DNA of 36,584 nt from an uncultured Opitutia bacterium (GTDB taxonomy: Bacteria; Verrucomicrobiota; Verrucomicrobiia; Opitutales; Opitutaceae), in assembly GCA_903900845.1 (NCBI GenBank), contig CAIUOU010000026.1, forward strand, positions 1-36,584. The letters are read 5' to 3'. Shown piece by piece: positions 9,434 to 18,013 of the stretch; the stretch's first letter is position 1; every line of letters begins with the position of its first letter. The notes under the pieces were generated by a model, which saw only the letters and a list, made by a program, of their open reading frames with translations, did no database searches and was not told the origin of the DNA. Made by a program: the position numbers and the translations under genes.

Positions 9434-10708
9434 TCATGCGAACTCCCTCCGGAAGCGCCAGACGCTCTGGACCAGTCCTTGCAGCATGCAGCAACTGAGC
9501 ACAAAGGAGCCACCGTAGCTGATGAGGGGAAGCGGTATGCCCGTGATGGGCACCAGCCCGATGGTCATGGCGATGTTCACGAACACATGCACCGTGAACA
9601 GTGCCGTCACGCCGATGGCGATGAGGGCGCCGAGCCGGTCCCTCGCGGAACCGGCGATGCGTATGCCGTTGAACAGAACCACCCCAAACAGGCCTAGGAC
9701 CGTAATGCTTCCCAGAAATCCTTTTTCCTCCGCGATGACCGCGAAGACGAAATCGTTGTGCGCGACCGAGCGCGGCAGGTAGCCGAGCTGGGCCTGCGTG
9801 CCCTCCGTCCAACCCTTGCCCGCGAGGCCGCCGCTGCCGACGGAGATCAGCGACTGGCGCTGGTTCCAGCCGATGCCGCTGGGGTCGTACTCGTCGGGGT
9901 TGATGAAGCTGAGGATGCGGTTGCGCTGGTAGTCGTGCAGCGGAAGGCGCACCCAAGTCGACTCCTCGAAGGCGCCCTTGTCGCGCGAGAACGACTTGTG
10001 GTTCGCCCGCATGAAATCGACGTAGCGGGTGGTGTCCCAAGCCACGGCCCCGATCAGGAGAAGGAACGCGCCGAGCGCCCCCAGGAAAAAACGGGGTGAC
10101 AGCTTGGAAACGTAGAGCATCGAGAACACCATCGGCGGCAGCACGATCGCGGACTTCAGATCGGGCTGAAGCAGAATGAGGACCATGGGTACACCCGCCG
10201 CAAGGGCCAATTTGGCGAGCGCGCCCAGCGACTGCCGCACCGTGCCGATCCGCGAGTGCATCAGGATGCTCGCCGTGATGAGGAGCACGGCGATCTTCGC
10301 CGTTTCGGAGGGCTGAAACGAGAACGGCCCGAGCGGGATCCATCGTTGCGCGCCCCAGCGGGTCGCCGCTTCGCCGGAGATTCCGGGGATCAGCACGATC
10401 AACAGGGGTACGAGGCAGATGAGGTAGAACCAATGAGCGACCCGGAGCCAGAAGCGGTAGTCGATCTGGGAGACCACGTAGTAAACCACGCCCCCCGCTC
10501 CGAGGAACACCATCTGCTTGAACCAATCCTGCCGCAGCCACGACGTACCCGCCCCCCGGGCCTGTAGCACGGAGAGCTGGGCGGAATAGATGAAAGCCAC
10601 CCCGATCACCCCCAGCAGCACCAGCGCGACCGGCGTCACGAAGTCCCAGGAGGAACGCGTGACGGGCCGGAGAGCCGGCAAGGAGGCGGAGGAGGACGAA
10701 ACCTGCAT
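9434..10708 (-). CDS. rodA: RodA, SEDS-family peptidoglycan glycosyltransferase
   Basis: The protein has 424 residues with about ten membrane segments. Diagnostic SEDS stretches include RWIPLGPFSFQPSETAKIA, LLQPDLKSAIV, GSGGLAGKGW and, near the end, ITGIPLPLISYGGS. SEDS proteins polymerise lipid II into glycan strands, and RodA does so with PBP2 in the elongasome. The RodA assignment over FtsW rests on length and the partner RNase G, since rodA-rng is a common pairing downstream of mreBCD. Here mre genes and PBP2 are absent and a surface-glycan operon lies upstream instead. The start at 10708 follows the O-antigen ligase stop by 42 bases. Confidence 0.9.
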   Translation of the reverse strand: MQVSSSSASLPALRPVTRSSWDFVTPVALVLLGVIGVAFIYSAQLSVLQARGAGTSWLRQDWFKQMVFLGAGGVVYYVVSQIDYRFWLRVAHWFYLICLVPLLIVLIPGISGEAATRWGAQRWIPLGPFSFQPSETAKIAVLLITASILMHSRIGTVRQSLGALAKLALAAGVPMVLILLQPDLKSAIVLPPMVFSMLYVSKLSPRFFLGALGAFLLLIGAVAWDTTRYVDFMRANHKSFSRDKGAFEESTWVRLPLHDYQRNRILSFINPDEYDPSGIGWNQRQSLISVGSGGLAGKGWTEGTQAQLGYLPRSVAHNDFVFAVIAEEKGFLGSITVLGLFGVVLFNGIRIAGSARDRLGALIAIGVTALFTVHVFVNIAMTIGLVPITGIPLPLISYGGSFVLSCCMLQGLVQSVWRFRREFA

Positions 10709-10750
10709 GGACCGGCGCGAGGGGATCCGAGTTGTCCCCCGGCGGCAAGA

Positions 10751-12175
10751 TCACGCGTCCGGGGTCTTAGGCGCGCGGCTCATGCGGACGGCGATGCCGA
10801 GCAGCGTCCAAAACAGCACGGCTCCCATCGGGCCCTCCAGAACCACGCCGAAGCAACTGCTGACCATCAGGGCCCAAGTGGCGCTCCACCAGCCGAGGGC
10901 CTCGATTCCCTCCCAACCCGGGTTGCGGATGGCGCGAAACGTCGCGAACGCCATCGAGAGGGCGATCGCCAACCACGCGATCAAACCGACCAGTCCCATT
11001 CGTCCCAGAGCCGTGAACAGGATGCTGTGCGGACTCCGCGCACTGAAGTTCTCACCAAAGTCCTGGTCGTACGCGCGCACGAAGCCACGACTGAGGTCAT
11101 ATCCAAATCCCAAGCCGATGACCGGGCTGGTCTCAAAGACCTCCTTCGCGACCTGCCGCCACCAGATCATCCGGAACCGGTTGTTATCGCTGAGATAACC
11201 ATGCTCCTCGTTTTCATAGGTGGTCCGTCCCGAGATGTCCGCGATGGAAACAATCCGCCGTGTGATTTCATCCAGCCTGTCACGTGAACCCATTTCGGGA
11301 CTCACCGCGGATAGCGTGATGAGAACAAGAATCCCGCAGATAGCCAGGGCCCCTTGCGCCCTGATGTAGTTCCAGTTTCGCGCCAGGCACCACCACACAG
11401 AGCTTACTCCTAGGGCGACGATCGCCGCGCGGGAGGACTGGATGCTCAGCAGGATGGCCTGCAGCGATGCCAAGGCGCCCAACTGCAGCCACTTCCTCCC
11501 GTGGAGCACGGTGAACGAAAGGAAGACCCCAGCGACCAGCAAAGCCGCCACAATATCGTCCTTGTAGAAGACGAGGGCCCACTCGGGGATGAGGGGGCCG
11601 GCTCGATGGTGGGAAAGCGTTAGAAAAACCACCGGTAGCAGGGCGAGCGCGCCTAGGATCGTCCGCTTCAATAGCCGGAGCGACGGCGGATGCGCGGCCA
11701 GCGACTGGGCCAGAAAGAAAAACAACGCGTAATAGACGGTCGCGAAATCCCGCAGGGCCATGAAACCGTGCTGCTGGAAGTCCGTCCAGATTCGTGCGGA
11801 ACCCAGCCCGATCCAGGCGATGACCGCGAGGTTGACGGGCTTCATTTCGATCCCCGTGGTCCCGCCTCGCGCCCCGCGATAGGCCATCACCACGAGGCAG
11901 CATGCGAGTGCGGCTTCCGCCGGAAGCACGGGAAGGCCGCTCGTCAGCGAAGGTTGCGCGAAGCTGCGGTTGCCTAGGGTGTAGCCGACTAGGACCAGCG
12001 CTAATGGCCAAGTCTCCACCCGTGCGGGGCTGATTCTCCCGACGGCCATAAGGGTCAGAGCACCCGCGACAATTACGGCCGCGGTGTAATTGCCCTCCGC
12101 CAATCCGTACGCCAGCGTCATGCCGAGCAGGGCCGACGCGGCGGCCAGCCATCGTTGCACGACGTCTCCGCTCAT
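10751..12175 (-). CDS. O-antigen ligase / Wzy-type polymerase family membrane protein
   Basis: The protein has 474 residues from ATG 12175, chosen because this ATG overlaps the stop of the upstream gene as ATGA; the frame extends 23 codons further only in shadow sequence. It is almost wholly hydrophobic, with about ten or more membrane segments and one large non-membrane loop, roughly residues 290-370 (EMGSRDRLDEITRR, DNNRFRMIWWRQV). SSRAAIVALG and the loop Arg/His residues fit the Wzy_C/WaaL fold, where they join undecaprenyl-linked glycan to lipid A or to a growing chain. Ligase and polymerase cannot be told apart by sequence alone. Neighbouring glycosyltransferase, flippase and methyltransferase genes support a surface-polysaccharide role. 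Confidence 0.82.
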   Translation of the reverse strand: MSGDVVQRWLAAASALLGMTLAYGLAEGNYTAAVIVAGALTLMAVGRISPARVETWPLALVLVGYTLGNRSFAQPSLTSGLPVLPAEAALACCLVVMAYRGARGGTTGIEMKPVNLAVIAWIGLGSARIWTDFQQHGFMALRDFATVYYALFFFLAQSLAAHPPSLRLLKRTILGALALLPVVFLTLSHHRAGPLIPEWALVFYKDDIVAALLVAGVFLSFTVLHGRKWLQLGALASLQAILLSIQSSRAAIVALGVSSVWWCLARNWNYIRAQGALAICGILVLITLSAVSPEMGSRDRLDEITRRIVSIADISGRTTYENEEHGYLSDNNRFRMIWWRQVAKEVFETSPVIGLGFGYDLSRGFVRAYDQDFGENFSARSPHSILFTALGRMGLVGLIAWLAIALSMAFATFRAIRNPGWEGIEALGWWSATWALMVSSCFGVVLEGPMGAVLFWTLLGIAVRMSRAPKTPDA

Positions 12176-13047
12176 TTTCCGGCCTGGTCTTCGCGCGTGT
12201 TTCTGGCAACGCGGGCCGCGGTGAGCAGCAACGCGCCAAACCAACCGGCGGTCTTCACGCCCGTCGCCACGGTTCCCTTCACCAAGCCGTGCTTCAGTTG
12301 CATCAGGGCGAGCATCGTCGGAAGGCGAAAGGGCGACTTCCTCGCGAGAAAGATTTTCCGGGCGTTCTCCCAGGGACCCATTCGTGTATCAAAGTGTTCG
12401 CGGATGAGGTGGTCCTCCCGGCCGGGATCGACCAGTTCCGATTGCACGCTGCCGATCATCCGTACCCGGAAGCCGCGCCGGCTCGCGACCAGCGTGTACG
12501 CAGTGTCCGCGTAATAGTGCGGGAACCTTCCGGCGTCGACCACACCCAGCGCCGAGCTGACTTCCCGGCCGATTCCCGCGCAATAGCCGCTGGCGCCATC
12601 GAGGGCGATGATCTGATCGGGAGCGGCGGTTACGCGCCGGCGGCCGATGAAACCGTTCGGCCATGCCTCGCCGGTTTTCGCGACTACGCAACGGGGAACC
12701 ACGATGGACCTGGGATCAGACACCAGCGCGGCCGCCAGCGCAGGCAGCGCGCCGGGTCGGGGCAGGCAATCGTCGTTGAGCCAGAACAGCGCACGCGGGC
12801 CCGTTCGCAGCGCGGAAAGCATGCCCGCGGCGATCGCGCCTCCCCAGTACAGGCTTCCGTCGCCCCGCTCCACCTGGACGCACGCGTGGCGTCGGGCGAT
12901 TTCCTCGGATGTCCCGTCGGTCGAGCCGTCGTCGATCACTTTTACCTCGAAATTCTCGAAGTCCCCGTTGGCCGCCAGCCGTTCCAGGCAGGCGAGGGTG
13001 GTGGCGCGACGGTTGTGCGCTGGAATGATCAAGACGGGGCGCGTCAT
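12172..13047 (-). CDS. family-2 glycosyltransferase (second of a tandem pair)
   Basis: The protein has 291 residues from ATG 13047, which overlaps the preceding stop as ATGA. It has a GT-A fold: IIPAHNRRATTLACLERL at the N-terminus, a nucleotide-binding IDDGS (38-42) and N91-D-D93 (FWLNDD) as the DxD-like metal site. A Gly-rich GDGSLYWGG lies between. It would move a sugar from a nucleotide donor onto a lipid-linked glycan at the cytoplasmic face. The C-terminal ~90 residues contain a hydrophobic helix (TAGWFGALLLTAARVA) that may attach it to the membrane. It is clearly paralogous to the next upstream gene, with the same motif order and spacing. The sugar cannot be predicted. Confidence 0.87.
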   Translation of the reverse strand: MTRPVLIIPAHNRRATTLACLERLAANGDFENFEVKVIDDGSTDGTSEEIARRHACVQVERGDGSLYWGGAIAAGMLSALRTGPRALFWLNDDCLPRPGALPALAAALVSDPRSIVVPRCVVAKTGEAWPNGFIGRRRVTAAPDQIIALDGASGYCAGIGREVSSALGVVDAGRFPHYYADTAYTLVASRRGFRVRMIGSVQSELVDPGREDHLIREHFDTRMGPWENARKIFLARKSPFRLPTMLALMQLKHGLVKGTVATGVKTAGWFGALLLTAARVARNTREDQAGK

Positions 13048-13967
13048 CGGCCGGTTTCCTCCCGGATCAGACGCTCCGTCTCCCACGCGGAGGAGCGCTT
13101 GCCCCACAGCGCGCGTCGCCACGACCGCGGTATCGTGAGCAGGACCGCGGTTGCGGGCACCCGCTTCGCTAGCAACCATCCGCACGCCGCCGCCCCGCGC
13201 CAGCCCCAGTGGCGGGTGCAGAAACGCCAGTGGGCGGGCAGGTAAGCGTAGGACGTCTTTCGCCCGAGATCGCCCCAAAGGCGGCCCGCGGTGGTCTCGC
13301 CGACAAACCATGATGCATGGTTACCGGGATTATTCGGCAACGCTTTCGCGGTCGCGTCACCGACCAGCGTCACCGGATACCCCGAGGCGTGCAGGCGAAG
13401 GGTGTAGTCCGTGTCCCCGAAGGCATGGGGGAAGGCGCGGGCGTCGGGCAGCCCGGCGGATTCGATCGCCGCGCGGCTTAGGCAGACAAGGTTTCCATTG
13501 AGCGCATGGCACGGCTGCTCTCGCCCGGGTTCCGCGGCGACGAAACGGAGTCCTCTCCCGTGGCGGAGAAAACCTGCGTAGACCGGCATTCCGCTCCGGG
13601 GCAGACGGCAGACGCCGCCCGCCGCGCCGCCTCGCCGCTCCACGGTCCGCGCCAGGGTTTCCAAGGCGCCAGGCCCGGGTTCTGTGTCGTCGTTCAGCCA
13701 GAAGACGGCCTTCGCGCCACCCGCCAGTGCATGCCGCATGCCGAGCGCCGTGGCGCCCGTCCAGAAAAGCCCACCGTCGCCGGTGATGATCTCCACCTCC
13801 GGGAACGACCCTCTCACCGCCTCGCCCGTGCCGTCGCAAGAACCATCGTCGACCACGATCGGGTCCGCCCAACGTGGTACGCCCTGCTCGCGCAGGCGCC
13901 CCAAGCAGGCGAGAGTTGTCTCCCGCCGGTTGTGCACCGGGATGACGATGCGCGGGCGCGGATTCAT
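13044..13967 (-). CDS. family-2 glycosyltransferase (first of a tandem pair)
   Basis: The protein has 307 residues from ATG 13967, overlapping the upstream stop as ATGA. The frame extends about 139 codons further, but that part lies inside the neighbour and is rejected. Motifs match the downstream paralogue: IVIPVHNRRETTLACLGRL, VVDDGSCDGT (38-47), GDGGLFWTGA and N92-D-D94. FGDTDYTLRLHASGYP near residue 200 is the acceptor-side region often seen in rhamnosyl-type GT2 enzymes. That supports a deoxyhexose transferase only weakly. It has a C-terminal hydrophobic stretch like its partner. It belongs to the surface-glycan operon. Confidence 0.87.
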   Translation of the reverse strand: MNPRPRIVIPVHNRRETTLACLGRLREQGVPRWADPIVVDDGSCDGTGEAVRGSFPEVEIITGDGGLFWTGATALGMRHALAGGAKAVFWLNDDTEPGPGALETLARTVERRGGAAGGVCRLPRSGMPVYAGFLRHGRGLRFVAAEPGREQPCHALNGNLVCLSRAAIESAGLPDARAFPHAFGDTDYTLRLHASGYPVTLVGDATAKALPNNPGNHASWFVGETTAGRLWGDLGRKTSYAYLPAHWRFCTRHWGWRGAAACGWLLAKRVPATAVLLTIPRSWRRALWGKRSSAWETERLIREETGR

Positions 13968-14914
13968 CGGCCGGTTACGCGGCGCCAAAGCGGCCGCAGT
14001 CTCCGCTCCCGCTGGTACCGCCACCAGGCCGGGAACCCGCCTTCGGAGAAAAGAATCCTGGCCGTGGCCGCGTCGAGCTTCCGGTCCGCGACAACCTCCG
14101 GCGGACGAATCGCGGGCGGCGGCAGCGGCGCGCAGGGCAGATCCGCCGCCGGATGCGCCCCCTTGGTGTGCAAGGCATCGTCTCGGAAGCCCGCGTAGGA
14201 CACGAGGTTCACGCGCGGAACGATTCCCAGCATACCGTGCCTCCAGCGGGTGAATGCCCACCGGTAATCCCAGACGTCTATTTTCCCCGCGTGCACGGCG
14301 TCGAGGCGGTTCCGCCAGTAGCGCCGATCGCGGCCTGCTGGTAAAACCCGGCTGAAATCCGCGGAGTGGCGGAATGTGGGCCAATCCGACAACCGCGGAT
14401 CAAACCGCTTCCAGCATCGACGCCAGGTGGCCCATCCCCAGATCTGGGCGAGCTGGACGAAGCTGTAGTCGGCGCCGCCCGACGGTGTCCAGCCGCCCGA
14501 GACAAACTGGCAGCCCGACACCTGGCCCACTCTCTCATCCTCCGCGTAACGGCCCAGCATCTGTCTGCAGAACGGCAGGAAATCACTGTGGGGGATGCAA
14601 TCCTCCTCGAGGATCACGGCCTCGTTCTCGGAGGCGAAGACGGTGTCGAGCGCGCTTTGGATCCTACGGGACGGCCCGAGATTCTCCTCCGCGTACAGTC
14701 TTCGCACCTCGCACGGCCAGTTGATCGCCTCCTCCACCACCCGGCGCGCAGTGGCGCACGCCTGCCGGTCATCCCCGACCCGGGGTCTTGGCGCGTCCTG
14801 CACTAGCCACAGCCGGGGTGGGCGGTTTCCGCGGAAACCGTCAAGGCATCGCGCGGCGCAGTCGGCGCGGCGGAAGAAGATTAGGACGACCGCGGGCGTC
14901 TCTTTAGGAGTCAT
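13964..14914 (-). CDS. GT2-like glycosyltransferase of the HlpA-like group
   Basis: The protein has 316 residues from ATG 14914, with a reasonable Shine-Dalgarno (GAAGGA) just upstream. It starts PAVVLIFFRRADCAARCL, then has ENLGPSRRIQSALDTVF and the acidic site ILEEDCIPHSDFLPF. Next comes a Trp-rich block (IWGWATWRRCWKRFDP) and WDYRWAFTRWRHG. This architecture is typical of proteins often annotated as hemolytic protein HlpA-like, which have a GT-A nucleotide-sugar transferase fold. The EEDC stretch would replace DxD as the metal site. Haemolysin activity is not implied. It lies between the methyltransferase and the GT2 pair, so a glycan-assembly role is likely. Confidence 0.78.
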   Translation of the reverse strand: MTPKETPAVVLIFFRRADCAARCLDGFRGNRPPRLWLVQDAPRPRVGDDRQACATARRVVEEAINWPCEVRRLYAEENLGPSRRIQSALDTVFASENEAVILEEDCIPHSDFLPFCRQMLGRYAEDERVGQVSGCQFVSGGWTPSGGADYSFVQLAQIWGWATWRRCWKRFDPRLSDWPTFRHSADFSRVLPAGRDRRYWRNRLDAVHAGKIDVWDYRWAFTRWRHGMLGIVPRVNLVSYAGFRDDALHTKGAHPAADLPCAPLPPPAIRPPEVVADRKLDAATARILFSEGGFPAWWRYQRERRLRPLWRRVTGR

Positions 14915-14932
14915 TTCCTTCGGCGGCGCGAT

Positions 14933-15676
14933 TCACGCCCGGGCGGGGGGCGATTTCGTGGCGATCGCCAGAAATGCCGGTGAAAGGGGGAGACGCGCCG
15001 CGCGCTCCCGGCCGATCTCCAGGGTCAGCTCAAGGCGGCGCCAGATGCGGAGCGTCCGCAAAGCCCACCAGCGCAGCGCGCGCGGCGTCGGGGCCAGGAA
15101 AAGTAGACGGGGCCGGGCATATACTTCCAACTCTTCGTAGGCGGCCGGATCGAACCCGCTGTGGACTAGCAGGAAATCGAGGCTCTCCGGGGTAAATGCC
15201 GACGTGTGCGTGTAGTCCAGATGCCGTGTGTAGCCCGCTAGCCGGGAAGCGGCGTTCGGCGTCGATAGCAAGAGCTTACCCCTCGGGCGTAGGCTGTCTG
15301 CGATCGCGCGGAGAAATGCCCTCTGCTCCGCGGGCGCCACGTGCTCGATTACATCCATGAGCAGAATCGCATCATGGGTTTGGGGGCGCTCCGCGAGGTA
15401 AGCGAGGGTGTCGATGACAAGCCGGGCGGGCAGTCCGCGTGACTCAGCCCAACTCACTTGTTCCCGGCTGGTATCTATACCTTCAATAGAGGCTAGACCC
15501 ATCGTTCTCAGCGCCTCGAGCGCATAGCCGCGGCCGCACCCGATATCGAGCACCCGGCTGGCCTTTCCCTGAAGATGGGGCCGGAGCCAGCGGTCCATGA
15601 TAGCGACCGTGCCGGCGAAATCGCCGGCGGTGTCCGGATGGAAACGGCTGTAGTGCCTGCTGTAGTCCCAGTTCAA
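14933..15676 (-). CDS. class I SAM-dependent methyltransferase
   Basis: The chosen start is TTG 15676, which overlaps the flippase stop as TTGA and has GAGG eight bases upstream. An in-frame ATG at 15709 would add 11 residues and overlap the flippase by 37 bases. The 247-residue protein has the SAM-binding motif I VLDIGCGRG (42-50), an acidic residue after the next strand (IEGIDTSREQ) and the post-motif LLMDVIEHV, as in UbiG/methyltransferase-11-like enzymes. A basic, amphipathic C-terminal helix (RWWALRTLRIWRRLELT) could touch the membrane. Within this cluster it most likely methylates a sugar or caps a glycan chain, but small-molecule targets cannot be excluded. Confidence 0.82.
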   Translation of the reverse strand: MNWDYSRHYSRFHPDTAGDFAGTVAIMDRWLRPHLQGKASRVLDIGCGRGYALEALRTMGLASIEGIDTSREQVSWAESRGLPARLVIDTLAYLAERPQTHDAILLMDVIEHVAPAEQRAFLRAIADSLRPRGKLLLSTPNAASRLAGYTRHLDYTHTSAFTPESLDFLLVHSGFDPAAYEELEVYARPRLLFLAPTPRALRWWALRTLRIWRRLELTLEIGRERAARLPLSPAFLAIATKSPPARA

Positions 15677-17064
15677 AGTGCGAGCCTCAACGCTGCCCTC
15701 CAGCGCCATGGCCGGAGCAGGATCGCGAAGGCCCTCGTCTGGTGCAAGAACGCGGGACGCAGCGGGGGGAGGATCGCGGTCGTGAACCACCCGCCCACGA
15801 TCGCCGCTAGTCCTGAGGCCAGAGCCGCGCCGGTCAGGCCGTGCGTCGGAATCAGCCACCATGCCAGGGCCGTCTGGGCCGCCAGGGTCGCCAGCGCGCT
15901 CGTTAGCAGGGTCCATCCGGCTCCGGTCAGCAGCGCGTGATGCGAACGCGCTACTCCGCTGAACAAGAGCAGCGCGCCCCCGGATTGAATCCACACCACC
16001 GCCACCGCCTCAGCATAGTCAGCTCCGAACAGAAGCGGGAGGCCGGCCGCAGCCGTGAGTGCAACCAACAGGCCCGAGCCCCAGCCTGCCAGAAGCATCA
16101 GCTCGAAGTGTCGCTCCAGCCGGTTGGTGTACTCCGTGCCCGACCGGCCATGACATTCCGCGAGGCGGGGGTACAGGACGATCCCGAGGGTGGCAGAGAG
16201 GAAGAAATGGAGCTCGGTGAACCGGCAGGCCGCCGCGTACTTCCCGGCTGCGTCCGCTCCCAGCTGGATCATGACCAGCAGCTGATCGAGCTTCAGGGCG
16301 AGGCCGGCGATGGTTGCCGCCAGCGCCGGGCCCACACACTCCCTTAAAATTCTCCCTGCCATTCCGGGATTGACCCTGGCGGGCGGGAGATTTCTCCCCG
16401 CGGCATGGTATCTGGCCAAAAGCGCAGCCCCATAGAATAAACCTTCCGCCGCGTAGGCGCATGCGAAAGCACCGGTGCCCGCTTCCGCGGCGATGAGCGC
16501 CAGCTTGGCCGCCGATGCGGCCACGAAAGCCCCGAAGCGCGCGACCGCGGTGAAACGCGCCCGTTGGTGTCTGCGGAACGCGGTCTCTGGCGCCTCCGCC
16601 GCCTGCCAGATCAGCGCGAGCCCCATCAGGCCCGCCAGAACGGCATGCTCGCGGCCGCCAGGCGGCAGGAGCATCGACGCCATCGTCGATCCCAGCAGCA
16701 CGCTCCCTGTCATCGCCCTCAGGGCGAGGACGGTGCGGATGATTTCCCGCTCCCGTTCGGGCTGGCGCACGATTTCGCGGATCACCACCGCCTCCGCTGA
16801 CAGGCTGGCGAGCGGAAGCAGTATTGTCGTGGCGGATGCGGCCAGGTTGAGCAGGCCGAACTCCGTCGGCCCAAGGTGGCGCGCCACCATGCCGGTCACC
16901 GCGACGGCGCTCGCCGCGCGGGCGATCCGCTCCGCCAGCAACCAGCCGAAACTAGCCAGCGGGACCGGCGGTGCGTCCGGAGTTTCGCTCGCATCCCCGC
17001 TCGGGTGGGGTGAAGGACTGTTTTTCTCGGTCAAGGCGGGACTTCCCCTAGGCGGGTTTGCCAT
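15673..17064 (-). CDS. polysaccharide flippase (Wzx/MATE-like, MOP superfamily)
   Basis: The protein has 463 residues from ATG 17064, overlapping the GT9 gene by 17 bases. After a Pro/Ser-rich N-terminal ~35 residues come roughly 12-14 membrane segments. FGWLLAERIARAASAVAVTGMVARHLGP is the typical first-helix region of Wzx-type flippases, and FGLLNLAASATTILLPLASL follows. Wzx proteins move undecaprenyl-pyrophosphate-linked oligosaccharides across the inner membrane. Basic residues in GRILRECVGP and LKLDQLLVMIQLGADAAGKYAAA fit the central cavity region. Its place between a GT9 gene and a methyltransferase supports surface-glycan export. Confidence 0.88.
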   Translation of the reverse strand: MANPPRGSPALTEKNSPSPHPSGDASETPDAPPVPLASFGWLLAERIARAASAVAVTGMVARHLGPTEFGLLNLAASATTILLPLASLSAEAVVIREIVRQPEREREIIRTVLALRAMTGSVLLGSTMASMLLPPGGREHAVLAGLMGLALIWQAAEAPETAFRRHQRARFTAVARFGAFVAASAAKLALIAAEAGTGAFACAYAAEGLFYGAALLARYHAAGRNLPPARVNPGMAGRILRECVGPALAATIAGLALKLDQLLVMIQLGADAAGKYAAACRFTELHFFLSATLGIVLYPRLAECHGRSGTEYTNRLERHFELMLLAGWGSGLLVALTAAAGLPLLFGADYAEAVAVVWIQSGGALLLFSGVARSHHALLTGAGWTLLTSALATLAAQTALAWWLIPTHGLTGAALASGLAAIVGGWFTTAILPPLRPAFLHQTRAFAILLRPWRWRAALRLAL

Positions 17065-17983
17065 TCAACCACGAGGTGATCGCGCGCCAAACCACGGCGG
17101 CGCTGTGCGCAGTCAGGCAACCCGGTTCCTTGTAGCGGCAACGGTCATAGCATGGCTTGTACGCGCATGCCGCGCCTTCGATCCAAGAGGCCTGCGGGTG
17201 GCGAGGGGCGAAACGCTCCGGCAGCTGTGGGCCAAAGATCGTGAAGGTGGGGAGGCCCAGCAGTGCCGCCAAGTGGCCTGGGCCGGAGTCGTTGCCGATG
17301 AAGCGGTCGCATTCATCCAGCGACTGAATGAGTTGAGCCAGATCGCGGGACTTAGGATCCATCCAGCGGACCTCCCATCCATCGCTGGTGAGGTTCTCCG
17401 CCAGTTGGGCGAACCGTCCGAGCGGCCATTCCCTTACCGTGTTTCCCGCGCCGGGGTGCAGAGCTATCCGTCGACCTTTGCGCGGGCGCGGGGCTGGCGG
17501 GTCGATCTTCCAGCCGAGCGCCTGGGCGAGTCCCGTCCAATAATCCGCCCGGTGCGCGCCGGAGGGTACGAGGGATTGATTAAGGAGCCAGCCGGAGCCG
17601 GCCCGAGGGTAACCAAGCTTCCGATCGATGCGCGCTAGACTAAGCACCAAGTGATCCCGTGGATCTGAACGGGCCGACAACCCATAGTCGAAGCGGCTTT
17701 GGCGGAGTCTGGAAAGGGTGCGGCGAATGGTCCGCCAGGGCCAACGGTGCAGCCGGTATTTTCCGGTGAAGGCCGTCCACGGCGCGTCGAGTGATACATG
17801 GCGCACCTCGGGGACAAAAAACTTCAGAATGGGCTCAGCGTGGGGCTTCGCCAGCAGGGTGACCTCCGTCCGCTGCGCAGCTTCGCGTAGAAAGGGTACG
17901 GCAAGCGCAACGTCGCCGACACCCCAGAGTTCCAGCACGAGCAGGTGCGGTCGGGTTCCGGATTCTGGCGAAGGCTTTGCCAA
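17048..17983 (-). CDS. GT9 (heptosyltransferase-type) glycosyltransferase
   Basis: The protein has 311 residues if translation begins at TTG 17983; no ATG is available in frame, and an in-frame GTG at 17938 is the main alternative. The GT9 pattern is clear: VLELWGVGDVALAVPFLREA near the N-terminus, HPGAG at 176-180 and G230-N-D-S-G-P-G-H-L-A-A240. The last is the signature of ADP-heptose:LPS heptosyltransferases. The C-terminal region is unusually Cys-rich (CAYKPCYDRCRYKEPGC), as in some WaaQ-like members. It would add heptose or a similar sugar to a core. It is the first gene of the minus-strand run, with 30 bases to the divergent exosortase gene. Confidence 0.88.
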   Translation of the reverse strand: MAKPSPESGTRPHLLVLELWGVGDVALAVPFLREAAQRTEVTLLAKPHAEPILKFFVPEVRHVSLDAPWTAFTGKYRLHRWPWRTIRRTLSRLRQSRFDYGLSARSDPRDHLVLSLARIDRKLGYPRAGSGWLLNQSLVPSGAHRADYWTGLAQALGWKIDPPAPRPRKGRRIALHPGAGNTVREWPLGRFAQLAENLTSDGWEVRWMDPKSRDLAQLIQSLDECDRFIGNDSGPGHLAALLGLPTFTIFGPQLPERFAPRHPQASWIEGAACAYKPCYDRCRYKEPGCLTAHSAAVVWRAITSWLNGKPA

Positions 17984-18013
17984 GCGGTTGGAGTTAGGAT
18001 TCGTCTCACGCTG

